Counted from the stretch's first letter, positions 1 through 9,024 are shown. The stretch: 64,000 bases of DNA from an uncultured Eubacteriales bacterium (GCA_900540085.1 UQEU01000001.1:62001-126000), one strand, 5' to 3'. The notes: a model not told the origin generated them from the sequence alone. A program made the numbers and translations.

Positions 1-213
1 GAACGCTTTGTCAAGTTCTTTTTCAGACAATTTGCCTTCAAAAATTCTCTCCACAAGTTTTCTGTTACCGTTTCCTACAAAATATTTATACTCGTCGTAT
101 GACCACTCTTTATCTTTGCCGAACTGTTTGAGTGTATAGTTTCCTGCGTCGCCCAAATCTTCGATAGTATTTATAAGCGTACCGTCAAGGTCAAACACTG
201 CGCATTTAATCAT
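1..213 (-). CDS. HAD-family hydrolase, phosphoglycolate phosphatase-like (partial, N-terminal 71 residues)
   Basis: Only the first 71 codons lie in the window; the gene runs off the left edge. The reading frame opens with MIKCAVFDLDGT, the HAD motif I DxDGT whose first Asp is the phosphorylated nucleophile. The following cap region (NTIEDLGDAGNYTLKQFG) resembles Gph/PGPase-type sugar-phosphate or phosphoglycolate phosphatases. The ATG is at 211-213. The substrate cannot be assigned from this fragment. It follows potD by 29 bases on the same strand and may be cotranscribed with the polyamine transporter. Confidence 0.8.
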   Translation of the reverse strand, partial: MIKCAVFDLDGTLINTIEDLGDAGNYTLKQFGKDKEWSYDEYKYFVGNGNRKLVERIFEGKLSEKELDKAF

Positions 214-242
214 TAAAAAATCACCTTTAATTCTTGTACTGT

Positions 243-1316
243 TTATGATGCCTTTATTTTCATCCATAAATCAGTATAATATTTTTCTGTTTCTGTACCG
301 AGATAGTTAAATACTTCTGAATTTTCTATTATTTCTTCTGAAGGAAAAATTTCTTCTTCACTCTTTACTTCTTCATCCAAACTGTCATATACTGCCTGAT
401 TTGGAGTTGAGTAATAAATATAGTCAAAATTCATTGTCGCAATATCTTCACGGCACATAAAATTTAAAAACTTTTCTGCATTTTCTTTATTTGTACAACT
501 TTTTGGAATTACCCATGAATCCATCCAAATATTTGTGCCTTCTTGCGGAACTGAAAAAGCAAGGTTTTCATTTTCCTCAAAAGCAAGATATGCTTCGCCA
601 TTGTAAATAACCGACATATATGCACTGCCGCTGCTTACCTTATTTCTTGCAGCTTCATCAAGCAAATAGGACTGAACAAGCGGTTTTTGTTCAACCAAAA
701 GTTCAGACGCTTTGTCAAGTTCATTTTTGTCTTTTGTATTCAAATCGTAACCTAAAAGTTTTAAAGCGACAAACATTGAATCTCGCTCACTGTTAGGCAT
801 TACAATTTTTCCTTTATACTTTTCGTCAAACAAAACATTCCAAGAAGAAACATCTTCTTTTGAAACTTTTTCCGTATTGTACAAGATACCTACCGTTCCC
901 CAAAAATGAGGGATACTGTATTCTAAATTTTTGTCAAAACTTCTTGACATTTTTTTATATGTTTCGCCTATGTTTTCAAAGTTGGGAACACTTGAATAGT
1001 CAATAGGTAAAACGAGATTTTCATTTATAAGTTTTTCTACCATATAGTCTGATGTGCATATTACATCATACTCATTTGCCCCCAAAGTCGCCTTTGCATA
1101 CATATCTTCAGGTGCTGCATATTCCTCATATACAATTTCTATTCCTGTTTCTTCTTCAAAAATTTTCATTATTTCAGGGTCAAAATAGTCGCCGTATGCA
1201 AAAACATAGAGTTTATTTTCTGCTTTTTTTGAAGTGCAGGAAGTCATAAACATTGCCGTTGTCAAAACCAATGCCATAACGAGAGATACCGACTTTAAAA
1301 AATGTATTTTTTTCAT
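243..1316 (-). CDS. potD: Spermidine/putrescine ABC transporter substrate-binding lipoprotein
   Basis: Extracellular polyamine-binding protein of 357 residues, the usual PotD/PotF length. It starts with a lipoprotein signal (MKKIHFLKSV, hydrophobic core, lipobox ending in Cys27), so it should be acylated and held on the outer face of the membrane. The body matches the SBP_bac_8 fold (VFAYGDYFDPEIMKIFEEETG; later MDSWVIPKSCTNKENAEKFLNF). It overlaps the potC stop by 4 bases and has a strong GAGGAGG ribosome binding site. As the last gene after potA, potB and potC, its role follows from both sequence and context; spermidine versus putrescine preference cannot be read. Confidence 0.93.
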   Translation of the reverse strand: MKKIHFLKSVSLVMALVLTTAMFMTSCTSKKAENKLYVFAYGDYFDPEIMKIFEEETGIEIVYEEYAAPEDMYAKATLGANEYDVICTSDYMVEKLINENLVLPIDYSSVPNFENIGETYKKMSRSFDKNLEYSIPHFWGTVGILYNTEKVSKEDVSSWNVLFDEKYKGKIVMPNSERDSMFVALKLLGYDLNTKDKNELDKASELLVEQKPLVQSYLLDEAARNKVSSGSAYMSVIYNGEAYLAFEENENLAFSVPQEGTNIWMDSWVIPKSCTNKENAEKFLNFMCREDIATMNFDYIYYSTPNQAVYDSLDEEVKSEEEIFPSEEIIENSEVFNYLGTETEKYYTDLWMKIKAS

Positions 1317-2119
1317 CTTGACCTCCTCTTTCTTCTTCCGTCTGCCTGCTTAAATTTATTTCTGTTTGCAAGAACTAAAACTATAAGCACGCACACAAAC
1401 ATAAGCGTTGACAAAGCATAGTATTCGGGCTGAATTCCTCTTATCCTGTTTGTGTAAATTTCTGTTGAGATAGTATTGATTTCAGGACTTGATGTGAAAT
1501 AAGTAAGAGTAAAATCATCAAGCGAAATAGTAATTGCCATCAAAAAGCTTGTCAAAATTGACGGAAACAAATCGGGCAAAACAACACTGAAAAACGCCCT
1601 GATATGAGAAGCACCCAAGTCAAGTGCTGCTTCATACGCCGTATTGTTATTAATATGCATTTTAGGCAAAACATTCAAAATAACATACGGTAAAGTCAAT
1701 GTTATATGCGCTATTAAAACAGTCATACTGCTGAGTCCGCCGAAAAATCTGATAAACAGCAACATAAAAGCAACACCGGTAACAATATCTGCATTTAACA
1801 TAGGAATATTTGTAATACCGACATAGAGTCCTTTAATTCTTTTATTCATTGCAGAAATACCTATACACGCAACCGTACCCAAAACAGTTGATATTGTAGC
1901 GGCACCGAGTGCAATAAAAATTGTATTTACCACTGCGTTCATTATTTCTTCACTTTGAAAAAGAGCAATGTAATTATCAAAAGTGAAACTTTCAAAATTG
2001 AAAGACGAACGAGAAGAGTTGAACGAAAGCACCGTCATTACGACAACTGGCAAATATAAAATCACAAAAATAATACCGATATACGATTTTTGAAAAAACG
2101 AGGATATTTTTTCTTTCAT
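1313..2119 (-). CDS. potC: Polyamine ABC transporter permease PotC
   Basis: Inner-membrane permease of 268 residues with about six membrane segments. The EAA loop that contacts the ATPase is visible as EAALDLGASHIRAFFSVVLPDLFPSI. PotC pairs with PotB to form the channel for spermidine or putrescine uptake. The ATG has a GGGGGT site just upstream, and the gene overlaps both potB (by 4 bases) and potD (by 4 bases), so translation is probably coupled. The C-terminus is strongly basic (RNKFKQADGRRKRRSR). Confidence 0.93.
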   Translation of the reverse strand: MKEKISSFFQKSYIGIIFVILYLPVVVMTVLSFNSSRSSFNFESFTFDNYIALFQSEEIMNAVVNTIFIALGAATISTVLGTVACIGISAMNKRIKGLYVGITNIPMLNADIVTGVAFMLLFIRFFGGLSSMTVLIAHITLTLPYVILNVLPKMHINNNTAYEAALDLGASHIRAFFSVVLPDLFPSILTSFLMAITISLDDFTLTYFTSSPEINTISTEIYTNRIRGIQPEYYALSTLMFVCVLIVLVLANRNKFKQADGRRKRRSR

Positions 2120-2940
2120 ATCATTACCCCCAGTTTTTCGTCTTTACTTCCTCCCGTCAACATCATACTTACAGTTACGAAAGCCATAAGCACAAGTGCC
2201 TGTGCTGCTCCTGCATTGTAAAAGCCTTTTGTAAAGTTCATTTCCACAATATTGCCTATAAGCAAAATTTTACTGCCACCAAGCATTTCTGCTATTGCAA
2301 AGTCTGAAATTGACGGTACAAAGACCATAGTGATACCGCTGATAATTCCGGGTATTGAAAGCGGGAAAATAATTTTTCTCAAAACGGCAAATTTACTTGC
2401 ACCTAAGTCATGAGCCGCTTCTATGAGCGATTTATCAATTCTTGATATTGAATTATAAATAGGCAAAACCATAAAAGGAAAATAATCGTATGCCATACCT
2501 ATAACAATAGCCTGAGGAGTTGATAAAATGCTGAAATTCGGAAGTCCCAATTTAGTCAAAATCAAGTTCAGCACACCTGTATCTTCAAGTAAAACATTGA
2601 TTGCAATTATTTGAAGCATAAAATTCATCCACATAGGAAGGATGATAAAAAACACTATCAATTCCTTATTTGTTGTTTTCAAATTATTTAAAAACAATGC
2701 AAGTGGATACGCAAGCAAAAAACAAAGCAATGTACTGCAAAAAGACAATTTTACAGTCAGCCAAATTGATTTTAAACTATATGCGTTTGTAAAAACATTT
2801 TTTATATTTTCAAAAGTGAACGCTCCGCTTTCATTTACAAAAGCGTAATACAAAACGAAGCAAATCGGCAAAACGATAAAGCCTACTATCCATACTGCAA
2901 AAGGCGATGAAACTATATATTTGCTTTTTTTAGAGAACAT
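2116..2940 (-). CDS. potB: Polyamine ABC transporter permease PotB
   Basis: Membrane permease of 274 residues, partner of PotC. It has an N-terminal hydrophobic segment (YIVSSPFAVWIVGFIVLPIC) and the EAA coupling loop (EAAHDLGASKFAVLRKIIFPLSIPGI). I place the start at the ATG at 2938-2940 (MFSKKSKY), because a GGGAGGA site precedes it inside the end of potA; an upstream in-frame extension would run deep into potA and looks non-native. The gene overlaps potA by 11 bases, consistent with translational coupling within potABCD. Confidence 0.92.
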   Translation of the reverse strand: MFSKKSKYIVSSPFAVWIVGFIVLPICFVLYYAFVNESGAFTFENIKNVFTNAYSLKSIWLTVKLSFCSTLLCFLLAYPLALFLNNLKTTNKELIVFFIILPMWMNFMLQIIAINVLLEDTGVLNLILTKLGLPNFSILSTPQAIVIGMAYDYFPFMVLPIYNSISRIDKSLIEAAHDLGASKFAVLRKIIFPLSIPGIISGITMVFVPSISDFAIAEMLGGSKILLIGNIVEMNFTKGFYNAGAAQALVLMAFVTVSMMLTGGSKDEKLGVMI

Positions 2941-4066
2941 CTTTTTCTTCCTCCCAATCATAGTGGGCGTCTGAAATATGGTCCATTTCATCGCTGAAAC
3001 TCGAATAGTCGCCGAACTCGCCCGAATACTCACTCCTTTTCATTATGTGAATTGCATCGGGTTCAATATACATACCGACAGTCTTTCCCTCTTCGTGATA
3101 GTCAGTTGTTTGAATCATCCAAACAAAGCCACCGACATCCGCAAGTATTTCATAGTGAAGACCTTTAAATGTTACAGAAGTTATTGTACCTGTAAGAGTG
3201 GAGTCTGCGCCGACTTCGACAATATCTATATCTTCAGGTCTGATAACGGCGTCAACAGGTTCATTTTTTGCAAAGCCTTTATCAAGGCATTTGAAAACTT
3301 TACCGCCGAATTTTACAAGGTAATCGTCAAGCATAACGCCGTCAACTATATTGCTCTCGCCGATAAAATCTGCTACAAAGGCGTTGACAGGCTCGTTGTA
3401 AATATCTTCAGGCGTACCAATCTGCTGAATTTTACCGTTATCCATTACAACAACTGTGTCACTCATAGAAAGTGCCTCTTCCTGATCGTGAGTAACATAT
3501 ATGAAAGTAATGCCGAGTCTTTGCTGAATATCTTTAAGCTCTCGTTGCATATCTTTTCTCAATTTAAGGTCAAGAGCGCTCAAAGGCTCGTCCAAAAGCA
3601 ACACATGAGGATTGTTTGCAAGCGCTCTTGCTATCGCAACACGCTGTTGCTGACCGCCCGACAAACTGTCAATGCTTCTTTTTTCAAAACCTTTTAAGTT
3701 TACAAGTTCCAGCATTTCTGTAACAATTTTTTTTATTTCTGCGTTTGACTTCTTTTGAAGTTTTGGTCCAAAAGCAATATTGTCATACACATTCATATGC
3801 AAAAAAAGAGCATAACGCTGAAAAATAGTGTTAACCTTTCTCTTGTGCGGAGGAACATTATTAATAACTTTTCCCTCAAACACCACTTCGCCTTCATCGG
3901 GCTCTAGGAACCCTGCAATAATTCGAAGTGTAGTAGTTTTTCCGCAACCCGAAGGACCCAGCAGCGTTATGAACTCTTTATCTCTGATATACAAATTTAA
4001 ATTATCCAGCACCTTTTCATCACCGTAGTTAAAAGTGATGTTTCTTAAATCAATTAATTTTTCCAA
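2930..4066 (-). CDS. potA: Polyamine ABC transporter ATP-binding protein PotA
   Basis: Cytoplasmic ATPase of 378 residues that powers PotBC. Visible motifs are Walker A GPSGCGKT (37-44), Q-loop Gln83, signature LSGGQ (135-139), Walker B LLLDE (156-160) and the switch His193 in VTHDQEEAL. A C-terminal TOBE-like region (about 240-350) fits the PotA/MalK group. The Q-loop reads QRYALFLHM where the family usually has QSYALFPHM, a mild divergence. The start is TTG with AAGGAAG upstream. It is the first gene of potABCD and follows a candidate sigma-A promoter at 4155-4183. Confidence 0.95.
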   Translation of the reverse strand: MEKLIDLRNITFNYGDEKVLDNLNLYIRDKEFITLLGPSGCGKTTTLRIIAGFLEPDEGEVVFEGKVINNVPPHKRKVNTIFQRYALFLHMNVYDNIAFGPKLQKKSNAEIKKIVTEMLELVNLKGFEKRSIDSLSGGQQQRVAIARALANNPHVLLLDEPLSALDLKLRKDMQRELKDIQQRLGITFIYVTHDQEEALSMSDTVVVMDNGKIQQIGTPEDIYNEPVNAFVADFIGESNIVDGVMLDDYLVKFGGKVFKCLDKGFAKNEPVDAVIRPEDIDIVEVGADSTLTGTITSVTFKGLHYEILADVGGFVWMIQTTDYHEEGKTVGMYIEPDAIHIMKRSEYSGEFGDYSSFSDEMDHISDAHYDWEEEKDVL

Positions 4067-4154
4067 TTATGCACTTCCTTTTTGTAACCCGATTTACGCA
4101 ATGCGTATGTTTATTTCTCTATTTATTTATTTTATATTTAAACAAAGTAATTAT

Positions 4155-4183
4155 ATTAAATAATTAATTTTTACCTTTGTCAA
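4155..4183 (-). promoter_or_regulatory. Candidate sigma-A promoter of potABCD
   Basis: On the minus strand a TTGACA -35 (4183-4178) is followed after 17 bases by TTTAAT (4160-4155). It lies about 90 bases before the potA start in an otherwise empty AT-rich gap between dpaB and potA. No strong terminator separates dpaB from potA, so read-through is also possible. Confidence 0.5.
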
Positions 4184-4201
4184 CATATTTTTCAATAATT
4201 T

Positions 4202-4765
4202 TCAATTTATTTTTTTACTAATCTCATAGCCGTCATAAGCAAGTTCGACTGCGTCATATACTTTAGAAAAATCACAGACCAAACTGTTAGGCTTATTTAT
4301 GTGGTCATCTTGCGAAAAAGGTACAAAATAGTAATTTTTGTAATTTAACAAATTGCCTATATTTTTTGCGGCACCGCCGAGAGCATCATTTGTAGATACA
4401 CCTATAACGACCGGACGGGAATTTCTCAAATGCGATTTAACAGCCATAGTAACGGGTGTATCGGCTATACCTCCCGAAAGTTTTGCAAGAGTATTTCCCG
4501 TACACGGAACTACTGCAAGAACATCAAACATTTTTTTAGGGCCGATAGGTTCAGCCTGTTCAATGGTATGAATTATCGACTTACCTGTTATATCCATTAT
4601 CCTTTTTCTGAAATACATAGCGTCGCCGAACCTTGTATCCGTTTCATAAGCATTATAAGACATTATAGGTACGACATCTATTCTCTTTTTAACTATTTCT
4701 TCAAGTACCTGCAAACTCTTTTCAAATGTACAAAAAGAGCCTGTAAGTGCATATCCTAATTTCAA
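4202..4765 (-). CDS. dpaB: Dipicolinate synthase subunit B (SpoVFB)
   Basis: Flavoprotein-like subunit of dipicolinate synthase, which converts dihydrodipicolinate to dipicolinic acid in the mother cell for loading into the spore core. The 187-residue protein has the family signature GYALTGSFCTF at its start, VPCTGNTLAKLSGGIADTPVTMAVKSHLR in the middle and SNDALGG-like spacing after it. I choose the TTG at 4763-4765: the GAGGAG site that also ends dpaA sits 7 bases upstream, and it starts the protein right at the conserved KLGYALTGSF. It begins four bases after the dpaA stop. Confidence 0.92.
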   Translation of the reverse strand: MKLGYALTGSFCTFEKSLQVLEEIVKKRIDVVPIMSYNAYETDTRFGDAMYFRKRIMDITGKSIIHTIEQAEPIGPKKMFDVLAVVPCTGNTLAKLSGGIADTPVTMAVKSHLRNSRPVVIGVSTNDALGGAAKNIGNLLNYKNYYFVPFSQDDHINKPNSLVCDFSKVYDAVELAYDGYEISKKIN

Positions 4766-4769
4766 AAAA

Positions 4770-5510
4770 TCACTCCTCATTAACAATTATGGCATCGGCT
4801 ATCAACTCTCCCGCAGTTTTAACACTGAACTTTGAGGGAAGTGCAGGGCCGTATATCAAACTGACGGACAGTGCTTTTGCGCTCAATTCGTCAACTCCTC
4901 CCGGAAAAGAAGCAACATCAAGCAACAACGCATCTTTTTTGATTGATTTAAGTTCTTCAAAGCAAAACACTAAATCATCAACAGTATTTATGATAAAATC
5001 AAAATCTCCGTTATTTTTTAATTCATTGAAAAATATATGCTTATATCCGTCAAATTTGACTTGTGCTTTTGAGACTTCGCTTCTGGAACAAATAGTTATG
5101 TCTGCACCGCAGGAACTTAAAACTTTTGCCGTTGCCTTTGCAATTCTGCCGTAACCCGTTATCAAAACAGAAGAAGAAAACAAACTTCTGTCGCTGTTTT
5201 CAATAAGCATTGCAACTATGCCCTCAGCAGTCAAAAAGGCGTTTTTAAGGACATAACTTTCGTCATTAAAACAATCATAAACTTCGTTGCCGTTTTGCTT
5301 GAGTGACCGCAACATTTTTTCATTAATTTTAGCACAGTAAACAAACTTGTTTTTTATGTTTTTGATATGCTTTTCTTTTGTGGGAACGGGCAAAATTACC
5401 GTATCGCAGTTTTCAACAGATTTAACCTGTTCAAAACCGTTTTTCTCCAACTTTTCACAAGCATACAACATTCTTTTGTCATCTTTGAACGGAACAAAAA
5501 ACTTTTTCAT
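4770..5510 (-). CDS. dpaA: Dipicolinate synthase subunit A (SpoVFA)
   Basis: NAD(P)-binding subunit of dipicolinate synthase, 246 residues. A Rossmann nucleotide loop is visible as LITGYGRIAKATAKVL (GYG at about 119-121), and the layout matches DpaA, which resembles D-hydroxyacid dehydrogenases. The ATG at 5508-5510 has GAGGTG upstream. It forms a two-gene unit with dpaB and is divergent from murC. Possession of dpaAB is strong evidence that the organism makes endospores. Confidence 0.92.
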   Translation of the reverse strand: MKKFFVPFKDDKRMLYACEKLEKNGFEQVKSVENCDTVILPVPTKEKHIKNIKNKFVYCAKINEKMLRSLKQNGNEVYDCFNDESYVLKNAFLTAEGIVAMLIENSDRSLFSSSVLITGYGRIAKATAKVLSSCGADITICSRSEVSKAQVKFDGYKHIFFNELKNNGDFDFIINTVDDLVFCFEELKSIKKDALLLDVASFPGGVDELSAKALSVSLIYGPALPSKFSVKTAGELIADAIIVNEE

Positions 5511-5537
5511 ATAAAACACCTCATCAGTTTCTATAAC

Positions 5538-5563
5538 ATAATATGTAAAAAATTTGTTGCTGT
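5538..5563 (-). promoter_or_regulatory. Possible mother-cell (sigma-K-like) promoter of dpaAB
   Basis: On the minus strand CATATTAT (5545-5538) is preceded by AC at 5563-5562 with 16 bases between. This fits the loose sigma-K pattern AC-N16-CATA, and spoVF is a sigma-K target in Bacillus. The consensus is short and the region AT-rich, so chance is a real possibility. Confidence 0.3.
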
Positions 5564-5598
5564 TACCAAATGGGGTTTATTTTTCTTATATTTTGTTG

Positions 5599-5604
5599 TA
5601 TAAT
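5599..5604 (+). promoter_or_regulatory. Possible -10 box of murC
   Basis: A perfect TATAAT lies 60 bases before the murC start. No good -35 is visible at 16-18 bases upstream, so the call is weak. Confidence 0.35.
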
Positions 5605-5664
5605 AAAAAAGCAGTATAAAATAATATTTAAAATACAGCCAAGCCACAAAGGAGTACCTTTTTA

Positions 5665-7038
5665 ATGGATATAGATAAATTACTTAAACAATCAAAACAC
5701 ATACATTTCATCGGAATCGGCGGAGCGGGAATGTGTCCGCTTGCCGAAATACTTTTAAAACTCGGATACACGGTAAGCGGTTCCGACAATAACGACACCG
5801 AAACCTTCAGAAGAATTGAAAAAGAGGGTGCAAAGTGTTTTTTGGGACAAAAAAAAGAAAACATTTCCACCGATACCGATATGGTTATATATACAAATGC
5901 AATTTTATCGGGAAATAAAGAACTTGACTATGCAAAAGAAAATTTCCCCTGCTTTGAAAGAGCAGAACTTTTAGGTGCTTTCAGCCGCCACTTCACAAAT
6001 TGTATAGGTATTTGCGGAACACACGGAAAAACTACAACTTCTTCAATGACTACGGTTGCGCTTCTTGAAGCAGGTCTTGACCCGAGTGCAGTCATAGGTG
6101 GCAAATTACCTGAAATTGACGCATACGGCAGATTTGGACATACGCAAAACTTTGTTTGTGAAAGTTGCGAATTCAACAACACATTTCTTAAAATGAACCC
6201 CGATATGACAGTCATTTTAAACATTGACGAAGACCATCTCGACTTTTTCAAAAATCTTGAAAACATAAAAAAATCTTTTGCTCAATTTGCAAATAACACA
6301 ACAAAAACAATCATTTACAACGGCGATGATGAAAATGTACTTGATACCGTTTCAAGAGTCAAAGGCAAGAAAATGATTTCTTTCGGGCTTGGTAAAAACA
6401 ACGAATGGTATGCCGACAACATAGAAACTCCCGACGGTTTTCACAGTGATTTTGACATTTATCATAACGGCGAATTTGTTATTAAATGTGATTTATCCGT
6501 TCCGGGCGAACACAATGTTTTAAATGCCTTATCGGCATTTGTAGCATCTTATGAAAGCGGTGCTTCGCCTGAACTTATATGCAAGGGATTGAATAAATTT
6601 CACGGTGCAGGAAGACGATTTGAAATTTTAGGTGTTTATAACGGCATCACTTTGGCTGACGACTACGCTCATCACCCGAAAGAAATTGAAGTTACTTTAA
6701 AAGCCGCTAAAAAAATGGGTTACAAAAATGTTTGGGCAGTGCATCAGCCGTTCACATATACAAGAACAAGCCTTTTGCTTGATGATTTTGCAAGAGTTTT
6801 ACAAATTGCCGACAAGTGTGTTTTGACGGAAATTATGGGTTCGAGAGAAGTTAACACCATAGGCATCCACACAAGCGATTTAGCTGAAAAAATACCCGGT
6901 GCAGTTTGGTTTGAAACTTTTGAACAAGTTGCCGACTATGTTCTTAAAAATGCTCAAGAGGGCGATTTAGTCATCACTCTCGGCTGCGGAGATGTATATA
7001 AAATATCTCGAATAATGATTGATAAAATAAATAAATAA
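5665..7038 (+). CDS. murC: UDP-N-acetylmuramate--L-alanine ligase
   Basis: Cytoplasmic ligase that adds L-alanine to UDP-MurNAc, the first step of the peptidoglycan stem peptide. At 457 residues it has normal length. The N-terminal UDP-binding loop reads GIGGAGM (17-23), the ATP loop GTHGKTT (118-124), and the C-terminal domain carries DDYAHHPKEIEVTL and the HQPFTYTRT stretch typical of MurC. An AAAGGAG site lies 10 bases before the ATG. It is a single gene between dpaA (divergent) and a strong terminator, transcribed against the minus-strand neighbours. Confidence 0.97.
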   Translation: MDIDKLLKQSKHIHFIGIGGAGMCPLAEILLKLGYTVSGSDNNDTETFRRIEKEGAKCFLGQKKENISTDTDMVIYTNAILSGNKELDYAKENFPCFERAELLGAFSRHFTNCIGICGTHGKTTTSSMTTVALLEAGLDPSAVIGGKLPEIDAYGRFGHTQNFVCESCEFNNTFLKMNPDMTVILNIDEDHLDFFKNLENIKKSFAQFANNTTKTIIYNGDDENVLDTVSRVKGKKMISFGLGKNNEWYADNIETPDGFHSDFDIYHNGEFVIKCDLSVPGEHNVLNALSAFVASYESGASPELICKGLNKFHGAGRRFEILGVYNGITLADDYAHHPKEIEVTLKAAKKMGYKNVWAVHQPFTYTRTSLLLDDFARVLQIADKCVLTEIMGSREVNTIGIHTSDLAEKIPGAVWFETFEQVADYVLKNAQEGDLVITLGCGDVYKISRIMIDKINK

Positions 7039-7048
7039 ATAAATGATA

Positions 7049-7085
7049 AAAAACAGGCTGTTAAAAAATCAACAGCCTGTTTTTA
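7049..7085. terminator. Bidirectional terminator between murC and the LysR gene
   Basis: An inverted repeat AACAGGCTGTT / AACAGCCTGTT with an A-rich tract on one side and a T run on the other sits between two converging genes and can stop both. Confidence 0.9.
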
Positions 7086-7086
7086 T

Positions 7087-7974
7087 TTAGTTTATATAAT
7101 ATTTCATTTTATTAAATATCTTTTCATATTCTTCCGAAAACAAACTGTTTTTGTTCCATATAAATGTAAAATCGTGTGTAACAGAAAAATCATTCAATTC
7201 AATTTGCTTCAAAATACCTTTTTTAATTTCATTTTCCACGGCAGATTTATATAAAAATGAAATTCCGCAGTCATGGCACAAAAGATTAACAATTGTATGG
7301 ATATTTTCTATTTCTATAATGTTTTTAAAATTTCCTACCGACATATTTTTTAAAGACAACGCTTTTGTTAATACTGCTCTTGTGCCTGAACCGTGTTCTC
7401 TTACAATAAGTCTTTCATCAACAAGGTCTTTAAGACAACTGACATTTCTGCTGAATTTATGTTCGGCAGATGCAACTGCAATATATTTTTCATTTTTCAA
7501 AATTCTTATACAATAGTTTTCTGCTTTAAAATACCCCTCTACTATTGCAAAATCTATGCTTCCCTCATACAAATATGACAACAGTGTTTGAGTATTGCCG
7601 TATCTTACATTGAATTCGACTTCAGGATTTTTCTTTATAAAATCTGCCAACGCAGGTACAACGGTATATTCTCCCACTGTCATTGTTACACCGAAAGTAA
7701 CAGTATGTTTATTTTGCATACTTTTTTGCATACGCTTTTTTAAAGTATTTTCATCATTTCGCATAGTTCTCAAAGTGCTGCAAAGCAACTCCCCTGCCGA
7801 TGTGAGCAATATGCTTTTATTATCTCTGACAAACAACGGTGTTTCATATTTTTGTTCTAAATATTTTATATGTTGTGAAACGGCAGGCTGAGTCAAATTT
7901 AATTCTTCGGCAGCACGGGTAAAATTCATACATTCGCAAACTTTTAAAAAAGTTTCCATTCTGAAATCAAGCAT
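7087..7974 (-). CDS. LysR-family transcriptional regulator (YeiE/CysL-like)
   Basis: DNA-binding regulator of 295 residues. The N-terminal winged helix-turn-helix is plain (METFLKVCECMNFTRAAEELNLTQPAVSQHIKYLEQ), followed by a periplasmic-binding-like effector domain. The start chosen is the ATG at 7972-7974, 8 bases after AAAGGA. It is divergent from a flavoprotein gene and a yeiH homologue; in Enterobacteria the regulator yeiE is likewise divergent from yeiH, so a YeiE/CysL-type role in sulfur or sulfite response is a reasonable inference. The effector is unknown. Confidence 0.88.
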   Translation of the reverse strand: MLDFRMETFLKVCECMNFTRAAEELNLTQPAVSQHIKYLEQKYETPLFVRDNKSILLTSAGELLCSTLRTMRNDENTLKKRMQKSMQNKHTVTFGVTMTVGEYTVVPALADFIKKNPEVEFNVRYGNTQTLLSYLYEGSIDFAIVEGYFKAENYCIRILKNEKYIAVASAEHKFSRNVSCLKDLVDERLIVREHGSGTRAVLTKALSLKNMSVGNFKNIIEIENIHTIVNLLCHDCGISFLYKSAVENEIKKGILKQIELNDFSVTHDFTFIWNKNSLFSEEYEKIFNKMKYYIN

Positions 7975-7996
7975 AAAAAACATCCTTTAACAAATA

Positions 7997-8056
7997 TTTT
8001 GTAAATCTATCATAACAAATTTTTATGATAATATCAATAATTATAATTTTACAAAA
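7997..8056. promoter_or_regulatory. Nested inverted repeats, probable LysR operator
   Basis: The 126-base divergent gap holds an inverted repeat ATCATAA-N7-TTATGAT (8009-8029) inside a wider one, TTTTGTAAA (7997-8005) paired with TTTACAAAA (8048-8056). LysR-type regulators bind such T-N11-A dyads between their own gene and a divergent target. A possible -10 TACAAT for the flavoprotein gene lies at 8082-8087 with no -35, as expected of an activated promoter. Confidence 0.55.
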
Positions 8057-8110
8057 TAGCAAAACAGTTTTATACTTGAATTACAATAAATCGGTAAAGG
8101 AGAAGTCAAT

Positions 8111-9010
8111 ATGATATATGATATAATTATAATAGGTGCAGGACCTGCGGGAATAAGTGCAGGAATTTATGCAGTAAGCAGAGGCAAAAAAGTATTGGTA
8201 ATAGAAAAAGAAAATGTCGGAGGACTGATTGCTAAAGTATCCACTGTAACTCACTATGCAAGCGTAAAAGAAAATGAAACAGGACAAATGTTTGCAGAAA
8301 GTTTAAAAGAACAAGCGAAAAATGCAGGAATTAAAATAATATACGAAGAAGTCATAAAAACAAAACTAAAAGACGAAACAAAACAAGTTATAACAAAAGA
8401 CAATATATATAAATCAAAAAAAGTAATAATCGCAAACGGCACTTCACCTAACAAATTAAATATATCGGGTGAAAAAGAATTGGCAGGCAAAGGTATGCTT
8501 ATGAACGCCGCAAGAGATTGTGAAAAATACGCAGGAAAAAATGTATATGTTGTAGGCGGTTCTGACGGTGCGGCAAAAGAAGCAATTTTTTTGTCAAAAT
8601 ACGCAAAACAGGTTACAATAATTCACTTTGAAAACTCATTAGGTTGCATTGCAGAGTTTAAGAACAAAATAAATGCGGCAAAAAACATAAAAGTCAAATT
8701 AAATTCAAGACTTCACGCTGTTTACGGAGTAGAAAAAGTAGAATCGCTTGATATATCTGATGAATTAACAGGCGCTATTGAAACAATATGCGATTCGGGT
8801 TGCGGTATTTTTGTTTATGCAGGTACAAATCCAAACACAAACATATATGATGAACTTGAACTTGATAACGGCTTTATTGCTACAAATGAAAATATGGAAA
8901 CAAAAATCAACGGTGTTTACGCAATAGGAGATATACGAGAAAAGAAAATTCGACAAATATCACTCGCCGTTGCAGAGGGAACGATTGCGGCAATTAATGC
9001 ATCATTATAA
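8111..9010 (+). CDS. Thioredoxin-reductase-like FAD/NAD(P)H oxidoreductase lacking the CxxC motif
   Basis: Flavoprotein of 299 residues with the two-domain TrxR fold: FAD loop GAGPAGISAG (about 9-18), NAD(P)H loop VVGGSDGAAKEA (147-158) and the C-terminal GDIREKKIRQISLAVAEG FAD motif. Where thioredoxin reductase has its redox CATC, this protein has NAARDC (132-137), so the usual disulfide is absent and only one nearby Cys remains. It therefore should not reduce thioredoxin in the classical way. AAAGGAG precedes the ATG. It is cotranscribed with the yeiH homologue 14 bases downstream and divergent from a LysR gene, which suggests a sulfur-compound-linked redox role. Confidence 0.85.
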   Translation: MIYDIIIIGAGPAGISAGIYAVSRGKKVLVIEKENVGGLIAKVSTVTHYASVKENETGQMFAESLKEQAKNAGIKIIYEEVIKTKLKDETKQVITKDNIYKSKKVIIANGTSPNKLNISGEKELAGKGMLMNAARDCEKYAGKNVYVVGGSDGAAKEAIFLSKYAKQVTIIHFENSLGCIAEFKNKINAAKNIKVKLNSRLHAVYGVEKVESLDISDELTGAIETICDSGCGIFVYAGTNPNTNIYDELELDNGFIATNENMETKINGVYAIGDIREKKIRQISLAVAEGTIAAINASL

Positions 9011-9024
9011 TAAAGGAGAACACA

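Noticed and set aside
2978..3697. Plus-strand open frame of 239 codons opposite potA
   Set aside because: It is the antisense shadow of the well-supported potA gene, has no ribosome site and no family features.
4067..4201. A riboswitch upstream of potA
   Set aside because: Only a promoter-like pair was found; no conserved motif or stable hairpin is evident.
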